6,626 nt of DNA, taken from an uncultured Ruminococcus sp. (GTDB taxonomy: Bacteria > Bacillota > Clostridia > Oscillospirales > Ruminococcaceae). Shown here one piece after another: positions 1 to 6,626 of this stretch. The DNA is taken from positions 1 to 6,626 of the forward strand of contig USJI01000064.1 of the NCBI GenBank assembly GCA_900554975.1, in the 5' to 3' direction. Position 1 is the stretch's first letter, and each line of letters begins with the position of its first letter. A program made the position numbers and the translations under genes. Under the pieces are notes generated by a model that searched no databases, had not been told where the DNA came from, and saw only the letters and a program-made list of their open reading frames with translations.

Positions 1-95
1 CCCCTGCCGATAGTCCTGATAAGCTTTAATCCGCTTATCTATTCCGAAATTATATGGACTTTCTGAAAATCATCACAAAGTGCACCATAAATTTT
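1..95 (-). other. Transcribed leader of an unseen leftward gene, with a perfect inverted repeat
   Basis: This stretch lies downstream of the minus-strand promoter at 103-131 and contains no gene that I can support. It holds a perfect 7-base inverted repeat, GATAAGC at 18-24 and GCTTATC at 33-39, with an 8-base loop. In minus-strand RNA this could fold into a small hairpin about 55 bases from the predicted transcription start. One minus-strand frame is open from about position 74 to the left edge, but it has no ATG, GTG or TTG start. A 12-codon ORF starting at 88 has no Shine-Dalgarno sequence. I tried to match the segment to common riboswitch cores (SAM, purine, FMN) and none fitted. The simplest reading is a leader of at least 95 bases whose gene begins outside the window. 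Confidence 0.35.
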
Positions 96-102
96 CAAGT
101 TT

Positions 103-131
103 ATTATAATACATTTACACAATATTGTAAA
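103..131 (-). promoter_or_regulatory. Sigma-A-type promoter for a leftward gene beyond the window
   Basis: On the minus strand, TTTACA (126-131) and TATAAT (103-108) are separated by exactly 17 bases. This gives a perfect -10 and a -35 with one mismatch from TTGACA. Transcription would start near position 95-96 and run toward the left edge. The promoter lies beyond the terminator of the gatB operon (190-225), so it would start a separate unit. The -35 and most of the spacer lie within a palindrome (113-132), which suggests repression. No start codon with a ribosome site follows within the window, so the regulated gene is unknown. Confidence 0.65.
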
Positions 132-132
132 T
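113..132. promoter_or_regulatory. Operator-like palindrome over the leftward promoter
   Basis: Perfect 7-base arms, ATTTACA and TGTAAAT, are separated by 6 bases. They cover the -35 hexamer and most of the -35/-10 spacer of the promoter at 103-131. A dimeric helix-turn-helix repressor bound here would block RNA polymerase. I cannot assign the motif to a known regulator: it differs from the classical Rex, LexA, Fur and NrdR sites as I recall them. That it is an operator is inference from symmetry and position. Confidence 0.5.
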
Positions 133-189
133 AGCTTTTTGTAAAGTTTGTGGCAATGAATGAAAATGTTACGATTTTTTTGTTGACAG

Positions 190-225
190 TGCACAAATAA
201 AGGCGAGTAACGAATTACTCACCTT
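190..225 (-). terminator. Intrinsic terminator of the ligA-gatCAB operon
   Basis: Minus-strand RNA from 225 to 200 forms a continuous 11-pair stem: AAGG, a U-G wobble, then GAGUAA, pairing back through UUACUC, G and CCUU. The loop is UUCG. The sequence UUUAUUUGU follows at 199-191. The stem begins 26 bases after the gatB stop codon, the usual place for a factor-independent terminator. On the plus strand the U-G pair becomes a C/A mismatch, so the structure fits minus-strand transcription better. Confidence 0.88.
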
Positions 226-251
226 AAATTTATTAGCTATTCATAAGCATT

Positions 252-1691
252 TTAGCTTTCTTCAAGCATTTTTGTTACAGTTTCCTTAACAATACCAGGA
301 TTTGCCTTACCCTTTGATGCCTTCATACACTGACCAACAAGATAGCCGAGAGCATTTGTCTTGCCGTTTTTGTAGTCATTAATAGATTTTTCATTATTTG
401 CAAAAACTTCTTTTACAAGATTTACGATAAAGTCAGCATCAGAATTCTGTGCAAGACCCTTGGATTCAATAATAGCATCAACTTCTCCGCCGTTTGCCAT
501 GATTTCATCAAAAACCTTCTTGCCGGCAGAATTGGAAATAACACCCTTTTCGATTCTTTCAATAAGTGTACAGAGCTTTTCAGCTGTCAGATTTGTTTCA
601 GAAATAAGCTTTCCTGTTTCATTTACATATTTTGAAATGTCACTGAGCAGCCAGTTGCTGATATTCTTCGGCTTGCAGTTACCGATAGCAACGGATTTGT
701 CAAACAGTGCAGATTTTTCCATATCCTCTGCAATGAGTGTTGCGTCCATCTGAGAAAGTCCGAGTTCCTTGACATATCTTTTTATTTTTGCATTCGGAAG
801 CTCCGGAATTGATTCTTTAAGTTCCTCAACTTTTTTCTCATCAACAACAATTGTAAGAAGGTCAGGTTCAGGGAAATATCTGTAATCCTGAGCATCTTCC
901 TTTGATCTCATGGTAAAACTCATTCCCTTTGCATCGTCCCATCTTCTTGTTTCCTGAACGACTTTTTCGCCCTTTTCAAGAAGTTCTATCTGTCTTTTCT
1001 GTTCGTATTCGATACCCCTTACTGCGGCACTGAAACTGTTTACATTCTTCATTTCAGAACGTGTTCCGAATTCCTTTGCACCTTTTTCTCTTACAGAAAC
1101 GTTGACATCACATCTTATAGAGCCTTCCTGCATCTTACAGTCTGAAATTCCGATATACTGCAGGATTGATTTAATTGTTTCAAGATAAGCCTTTGCCTCT
1201 GCTGAACTTCTGATATCCGGTTCAGAAACTATCTCAATAAGCGGAACGCCGCATCTGTTAAGGTCAACAAGAGAGCCTGCAAAGGATTCTTCATGCAGAA
1301 GCTTTCCGGCATCTTCCTCAATATGGATTCTTGTAATGCGGACAGTTTTCATTTCGCCGTCCACCATGAATTCAAGTTTACCATGTTCACAAAGCGGAAC
1401 ATCAGCCTGTGATATCTGATATGCCTTAGGAAGGTCCGGATAGAAATAATTTTTTCTGTCCTGTCTGCATACATTATTTATAGTACAGTTCAGAGCATGA
1501 CCCATCTTAACGGCATACTCAACAACTTTTTCATTAAGTGTCGGAAGTGTTCCCGGCATACCCATACATATAGGGCATACCTGTGTGTTTACTTCAAGTC
1601 CGAATGCGTTTTTGCAGTCGCAGAAAATCTTGGATTCAGTATTCAGCTCTGCATGTACCTCAAGACCTACAACCAGTTCATAATCTTTCAT
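252..1691 (-). CDS. gatB: Aspartyl/glutamyl-tRNA amidotransferase subunit B
   Basis: GatB binds the misacylated tRNA and phosphorylates the side-chain carboxylate of Glu-tRNA(Gln) or Asp-tRNA(Asn) with ATP. It then accepts ammonia channelled from GatA. The 479 residues match the normal family length. The N-terminal cradle domain (about 1-290) contains the family motifs GLEVHAEL (9-16), YFYPDLPK (82-89), HIEEDAGK (123-130), LIEIVSEPD (151-159), the MQEGSIRCDVNVS segment near 187-199 and EMKNVNSF (213-220). Cys24, Cys26, Cys39 and Cys42 form a CxC...CxxC set, which in many GatB proteins binds zinc. A helical linker and a YqeY-like tRNA-binding tail (about 400-479) end in the typical KGKANP...V...L pattern. 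The ATG follows AAGGAGG (1699-1705) by seven bases, and the gap to gatA is 12 bases. It is the last gene of the operon, and its stop lies just before the terminator. Confidence 0.97.
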   Translation of the reverse strand: MKDYELVVGLEVHAELNTESKIFCDCKNAFGLEVNTQVCPICMGMPGTLPTLNEKVVEYAVKMGHALNCTINNVCRQDRKNYFYPDLPKAYQISQADVPLCEHGKLEFMVDGEMKTVRITRIHIEEDAGKLLHEESFAGSLVDLNRCGVPLIEIVSEPDIRSSAEAKAYLETIKSILQYIGISDCKMQEGSIRCDVNVSVREKGAKEFGTRSEMKNVNSFSAAVRGIEYEQKRQIELLEKGEKVVQETRRWDDAKGMSFTMRSKEDAQDYRYFPEPDLLTIVVDEKKVEELKESIPELPNAKIKRYVKELGLSQMDATLIAEDMEKSALFDKSVAIGNCKPKNISNWLLSDISKYVNETGKLISETNLTAEKLCTLIERIEKGVISNSAGKKVFDEIMANGGEVDAIIESKGLAQNSDADFIVNLVKEVFANNEKSINDYKNGKTNALGYLVGQCMKASKGKANPGIVKETVTKMLEES

Positions 1692-1703
1692 TGCTGTTCC
1701 TCC

Positions 1704-3167
1704 TTAAAGTGACTTTGCCAGTACATCGAATCCGCCGCACAGCTTTTCATAAGTATATGCTGTGTTCAGAAGTGTCTGTTCGCTGAATTTGTTTCCTATG
1801 AGCTGAAGTCCCATCGGCATTCCGGAACTGTCTTTTCCGCAAGGAAGGCTGATTGCCGGAAGTCCAGCGATATTTACAGTAACTGTGCATACATCGTTAT
1901 AATACATCTTTATAGGATCGCCGATATTTTCGCCTATCTTAAATGCTGATGCCGGAACTGTAGGAGTAGCAATAACGTCACACTTTTCAAATGCACTTGA
2001 AAATTCCTGAGAAATCTTCTTCTGTATCTTCTTTGCCTTTTTATAGTATGCATCAAAGTATCCGGAACTCAAAACGAAAGTACCGAGCATAATTCTTCTC
2101 TTGACTTCATCGCCGAATCCTTCGCTTCTTGTCTTTTCATACATATCTGTAAGGCCGTCATAATCCTTTGCCCTGAATCCATACTTAACACCGTCAAATC
2201 GTGCAAGGTTTGAAGAAGCTTCAGCTGAAGCAATTATATAATAAGTATTGATAGCATATTCTGTGCTTGGAAGTGAAATTTCACAAACTGCCGCACCCTG
2301 TGCCTCAAGTTCCTTTACAGCTTTCATTACTGATTCCTTGACCTGATCGTCAATACCTTCACCGAAATACTCCTTAGGGATACCTATTTTAAGTCCCTTT
2401 GCATTTTCTTTCAGACCAGCTGCATAATCAGGATATTCAATATTTTTTGATGTTGCATCATATCTGTCATGACCGCAGATAACACTCTGGAGCATGGCAA
2501 CGTCCTTAACTGACTTGCCGAGAGGACCTATCTGATCAAGTGAAGATGCAAATGCAACAAGACCGTATCTTGAAACACTGCCGTAAGTAGGCTTGAGTCC
2601 GACAACGCCGCAAAGTGCCGCAGGCTGACGGATAGAACCGCCTGTATCAGAGCCAAGGGAAACAATAGCCTCGCCGGCAGCAATTGACGCGGCAGAACCG
2701 CCTGAAGATCCGCCCGGAACGCATTCTGTATTATGCGGGTTTCTTGTAAGATGCATATAAGATGTTTCTGTTGATGAACCCATTGCGAATTCGTCCATAT
2801 TCATCTTGCCCATAACAGTCATCTGTGCAGCATTTACCTTGTTCATTACTGTTGCATCAAAAGGCGGAACATAGTTTTCCAGCATTTTTGAAGAACAGGT
2901 TGTCCTGATTCCCTTTGTGGAGATATTATCCTTGATTCCTATCGGGATACCTGCCAGCGGATGAAGCTTTTCTCCGGCAGCAATAGCAGCATCAACCTTA
3001 TTTGCATTTTCTCTGGCTGTTTCAGCCGCAACTGTAACATAGGCTCCGACCTTGTCCTCTGTTTCATTTATTCTTGCAAGTACATCGTCACAGAGTTCCA
3101 GTGCACTGCACTCTTTGTTTTTAAGCATTTCCGACAGCTCTGAGGCTGTTTTTTCATATAATCTCAT
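1704..3167 (-). CDS. gatA: Aspartyl/glutamyl-tRNA amidotransferase subunit A (glutaminase)
   Basis: GatA is the amidase-signature subunit. It hydrolyses glutamine and passes ammonia to GatB for transamidation of Glu-tRNA(Gln) and/or Asp-tRNA(Asn). The 487 residues are the normal length. The Ser-cisSer-Lys catalytic triad is intact: Lys79 in GIPIGIKD, Ser154 in PGGSSGGS and the nucleophile Ser178 in [11 protein letters not shown]. Tyr309, Arg358 and Asp425 sit where the Staphylococcus aureus enzyme binds glutamine, as I recall, which indicates almost gap-free alignment with that enzyme. The ATG at 3165-3167 is preceded by AAGGAG (3176-3181), which overlaps the gatC stop codon, so translation is probably coupled to gatC. 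Nothing suggests truncation or decay. It lies between gatC and gatB, with 12 bases before each following start. Confidence 0.98.
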   Translation of the reverse strand: MRLYEKTASELSEMLKNKECSALELCDDVLARINETEDKVGAYVTVAAETARENANKVDAAIAAGEKLHPLAGIPIGIKDNISTKGIRTTCSSKMLENYVPPFDATVMNKVNAAQMTVMGKMNMDEFAMGSSTETSYMHLTRNPHNTECVPGGSSGGSAASIAAGEAIVSLGSDTGGSIRQPAALCGVVGLKPTYGSVSRYGLVAFASSLDQIGPLGKSVKDVAMLQSVICGHDRYDATSKNIEYPDYAAGLKENAKGLKIGIPKEYFGEGIDDQVKESVMKAVKELEAQGAAVCEISLPSTEYAINTYYIIASAEASSNLARFDGVKYGFRAKDYDGLTDMYEKTRSEGFGDEVKRRIMLGTFVLSSGYFDAYYKKAKKIQKKISQEFSSAFEKCDVIATPTVPASAFKIGENIGDPIKMYYNDVCTVTVNIAGLPAISLPCGKDSSGMPMGLQLIGNKFSEQTLLNTAYTYEKLCGGFDVLAKSL

Positions 3168-3179
3168 TTCACAAACTCC

Positions 3180-3449
3180 TTATTCAACAGTTTTAGGAAC
3201 AACCAGACACCCTGCCTGTACCTCAGGTGCATTTGCAAGAAGTTCCTCACGTCTGAATTTATCTGTTACAGCTTTATCTTCTCTGAGAGTCATTGCGTCC
3301 TCCGGATTCAGATCAACATCTCCGTCAACCTCAGGAAGTCTGTCCACCATATTAACGATAGACTCCATATCCTTTTCAAATTTTTCAAGCTTTTCATCTT
3401 CTATTTTAAGACGTGAAAGCTTTGCGATATGCTTGATATCAATTTTCAT
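3180..3449 (-). CDS. gatC: Aspartyl/glutamyl-tRNA amidotransferase subunit C
   Basis: GatC is the small subunit that wraps around the GatA-GatB interface and stabilises the complex; it has no catalytic role of its own. From the ATG at 3447-3449 the protein has 89 residues. It shows the family layout: an N-terminal helix with HIAKLSRLKI, a second helix ending near IVNMVDRL, a LNPEDAMTLREDK segment where GatC threads along GatA, and the closing hydrophobic VPKTVE tail. A GTG nine bases upstream (3458) is in frame, but it falls inside the ribosome site and has no properly spaced one of its own, so I prefer the ATG. The ATG is 13 bases downstream of the ligA stop. It is the first of the three gat genes. 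Confidence 0.95.
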   Translation of the reverse strand: MKIDIKHIAKLSRLKIEDEKLEKFEKDMESIVNMVDRLPEVDGDVDLNPEDAMTLREDKAVTDKFRREELLANAPEVQAGCLVVPKTVE

Positions 3450-3454
3450 TTTTA

Positions 3455-3460
3455 CCACCC
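3455..3460 (-). promoter_or_regulatory. gatC ribosome binding site, which decides the start
   Basis: GGGTGG, read on the minus strand, lies five bases before the ATG at 3447-3449. It is a slightly imperfect AAGGAGG. The competing in-frame GTG at 3456-3458 is inside this site, so the ATG is the better start. The site lies between the ligA stop and gatC, so gatC is probably translated by re-initiation or coupling. Confidence 0.7.
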
Positions 3461-3462
3461 TT

Positions 3463-5502
<2,040 letters not shown>

Positions 5503-5509
5503 CTAATTT

Positions 5510-5538
5510 ATTATAACACACTCGTCCTGTATTTTCAA
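5510..5538 (-). promoter_or_regulatory. Sigma-A promoter of the ligA-gatCAB operon
   Basis: On the minus strand, TTGAAA (5533-5538) and TATAAT (5510-5515) are separated by exactly 17 bases. A TG one base before the -10 (5517-5518) makes it an extended -10. Transcription would begin near 5503-5504, giving a leader of about 55 bases to the preferred ligA start. It lies between the upstream gene's terminator (5571-5616) and ligA, and no other promoter is needed for the four-gene unit. The sequence predicts strong constitutive expression. Confidence 0.85.
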
Positions 5539-5570
5539 CTTATTTTTTACAGTATTTGCTTTCTGAAATA

Positions 5571-5616
5571 AAATCCCCCTTTATCCATGTTTTTATACAC
5601 AGACAGAGGGGGATTT
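5571..5616 (-). terminator. Intrinsic terminator after the signal-peptidase-like gene
   Basis: AAATCCCCCT and AGGGGGATTT form a perfect 10-pair stem. Between them are 26 bases that can add an imperfect inner stem (U-G, U-A, U-A, C-G and UGU/ACA around a short loop). In the minus-strand transcript the stem is followed by UAUUUC, and its own last arm ends in AUUU, giving a U-rich exit. It lies 65 bases after the stop of the upstream gene and 33 bases before the -35 of the ligA promoter, so it insulates the two units. The plus-strand side is also T-rich, so bidirectional function is possible, but I see no gene converging from the left. Confidence 0.85.
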
Positions 5617-5628
5617 CTCATTTATTTA

Positions 5629-5685
5629 TCAGAGTTTTTTCTTTTCTTCTTCAATGCTTTTTACTTTTTCTTTGGTTAAGCCTAT
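5629..5685 (-). other. Possible -1 frame extension of the signal-peptidase-like protein
   Basis: Just before the TAG stop (5682-5684) the coding strand reads ATA AAA TAG. A slip of one base back on the four-A run (or one extra A) would continue the frame for 18 codons, giving IGLTKEKVKSIEEEKKKL and then TGA at 5629-5631. This peptide is charged and helix-like, in keeping with the tail before it, and it ends before the terminator. The region is A-rich, so a short Lys/Glu-rich open frame could arise by chance. I see no canonical X-XXY-YYZ slippery heptamer. It could be a decayed 3' end, a frameshift site, a homopolymer sequencing error or coincidence. Confidence 0.25.
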
Positions 5686-6626
5686 TTTATTTCGCCTTTT
5701 GGTTTCATTTCTTGTTCTTCTTGCTGTGCCGCCGGCTGGGTTTTATTTTCAGGCTTGGTTTCCTGCTTGACCGGAATTTTGAATGATGCGGTTTTTCCGA
5801 AATCAGCAGAAGCTGTTGCCGGCTGTTCTACGGACGGAGCTTCAGATTCTGCTTCGCCGTTGTTAAGAGCCGCCTTGATAGCCGCCATTTTTTCTGTCTT
5901 GTCTGCTGCCTGCGGGGCCAGTGATGCTTTTCTTGTAACCGGTGCAGGCGGCTTTTCATCAACTGCCGCACGGAATTTCTCAACCGCACTTTCAGTTTTC
6001 TGAATGTTTGCTTTTCCTGCATTGTTTTTTGCGGCAGGTTTTCTTGCGAAGTTTTCATATATTGAAGACTTTTTCTGTTCAAATGTCATGTCCGGCTTTA
6101 CTCCCATTGAAGGATCAAAGAGCGGATTTGAATTTCCTGTCTGTTCAGCGGAATGCTCCCCGGCATCATCATCATTATCATTATTTACAAAATCAACTCC
6201 GCCGTCAAACATCTCGGCCTCTTCTTCATTGTTTCTCTTTCTTACAGACACTATTTTCAGTACCAGCATCACAAGAAGTATCAGACAAGGAAGTATCATT
6301 CCCGCAAGAATTCCTGGAACACTTTTCAGAAATGTTATAACACGTCCGAGATTATGGCTTTCCTTTGTGCATTTTGCAACTACATCATTTTTGTTTACAT
6401 CTATTATTTCATCAGCTTTAGCATCAGCCGCAACACGATAGACCGTATCAACTGTACTATGCTCAACCTGAACAATTCTCATCACATTTTCAACGCCCTT
6501 TTCCTGTCTGAAAAGAATGACGTTTCCTTCAATAAGGACAGCCGTTTCGTCCTTGTCGGCAATTACTGCGGAACCTTTTTCTATCTCCGGCTCCATATCA
6601 GCATTATTTACCACATAAACATTTTT
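5682..6626 (-). CDS. Signal peptidase I-like (S26B/SipW-type) membrane protein, probably inactive, with a long C-terminal tail; N-terminus missing
   Basis: The frame stays open to the right edge, so this is the C-terminal 314 residues of a longer protein. The GTG at 6612-6614 is a Val codon inside the fold, not a convincing start. Counting that Val as 1, residues 5-100 follow the SipW/ER-type signal peptidase pattern: ADMEPEIEKGSAVI (family SMEPT..xGDxVi), IEGNVILF, VMRIVQVE (family vHRIvev), YRVAADAKAD (family yiTKGDAN) and NDVVAKC...LGRV. The nucleophile Ser is Asp6 and the general-base His is Met45; Asp64 is kept. A hydrophobic segment (about 99-124) followed by RKR suggests a C-terminal anchor with the tail in the cytoplasm. 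The tail (125-310) has an acidic patch (130-153) and then Ala/Pro/Lys/Glu-rich, probably disordered sequence. If the substitutions are real it cannot cleave signal peptides, and its role is unknown. A terminator separates it from ligA. Confidence 0.75.
   Translation of the reverse strand, partial: KNVYVVNNADMEPEIEKGSAVIADKDETAVLIEGNVILFRQEKGVENVMRIVQVEHSTVDTVYRVAADAKADEIIDVNKNDVVAKCTKESHNLGRVITFLKSVPGILAGMILPCLILLVMLVLKIVSVRKRNNEEEAEMFDGGVDFVNNDNDDDAGEHSAEQTGNSNPLFDPSMGVKPDMTFEQKKSSIYENFARKPAAKNNAGKANIQKTESAVEKFRAAVDEKPPAPVTRKASLAPQAADKTEKMAAIKAALNNGEAESEAPSVEQPATASADFGKTASFKIPVKQETKPENKTQPAAQQEEQEMKPKGEIK

Noticed and set aside
1..66. Plus-strand frame open from the left edge to TGA at 64-66, as the end of a gene
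   Set aside because: Twenty-one codons at an edge are too few to support, and the peptide is not recognisable. The minus-strand promoter nearby points the other way.
57..71. CodY-like box (GACTTTCTGAAAATC)
   Set aside because: It has three mismatches from the 15-base consensus in AT-rich DNA and lies downstream of the predicted start. I have no evidence that this organism has CodY.
50..88. 12-codon minus-strand leader ORF starting with ATG at 86-88
   Set aside because: It has no Shine-Dalgarno sequence, and its composition gives no sign of an attenuator peptide (no codon runs).
80..194. Two GTGCAC palindromes about 109 bases apart (80-85 and 189-194)
   Set aside because: Six-base palindromes are expected by chance, and the flanking bases do not match enough to suggest a repeat or attachment site.
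5581..5589. DnaA-box-like TTATCCATG
   Set aside because: It has two mismatches from TTATCCACA, is a single copy and lies within the loop of a terminator.
5828..6082. Minus-strand 84-codon frame, rich in Arg, Lys and Gln, inside the tail region
   Set aside because: It is the alternative frame of the low-complexity tail, and its composition follows from Ala/Glu/Lys codons read out of frame.
5942..6441. Two overlapping plus-strand open frames (132 and 145 codons) antisense to the signal-peptidase-like gene
   Set aside because: They are antisense shadows of a gene with clear family similarity and have no ribosome site or recognisable motif.

Overview
The window looks like a chromosomal segment of a low-to-mid GC Gram-positive bacterium of class Clostridia, probably a Ruminococcus-like Oscillospiraceae. 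The reasons are the ligA-gatC-gatA-gatB order, AAGGAGG-type ribosome sites, canonical sigma-A promoters and clostridial-type protein sequences. The taxonomic call is inference. All recognisable genes are on the minus strand, so transcription runs from high to low coordinates.

Layout, in the direction of transcription. (1) 6626-5682: the C-terminal part of a membrane protein related to ER/SipW-type signal peptidases (S26B). Its catalytic Ser and His positions hold Asp and Met, and it carries a tail of about 185 residues after the last membrane segment. Its N-terminus lies beyond the right edge. (2) 5616-5571: a strong hairpin terminator that separates this gene from the next unit. (3) 5538-5510: a near-consensus sigma-A promoter (TTGAAA-17-TATAAT with a TG extension), followed by a short leader with an inverted repeat. 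(4) 5448-252: a compact four-gene unit, ligA (NAD+-dependent DNA ligase) then gatC, gatA and gatB (the three subunits of Asp/Glu-tRNA amidotransferase), with 12-13 base gaps and a ribosome site before each start. (5) 225-190: the operon's terminator, with a UUCG loop. (6) 131-1: a second minus-strand promoter overlapped by a perfect hyphenated palindrome, then a leader running off the left edge toward a gene that is not visible.

GatCAB converts misacylated Glu-tRNA(Gln) and/or Asp-tRNA(Asn) to the correct aminoacyl-tRNA. All catalytic residues of GatA are present and ligA is full length with every domain, so the central operon is ordinary housekeeping. The unusual material is at the edges: the apparently dead signal-peptidase homologue with its long tail and a possible frame-shifted extension, and the palindrome over the leftward promoter. 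I see no CRISPR array, tRNA, rRNA, insertion sequence or phage gene.
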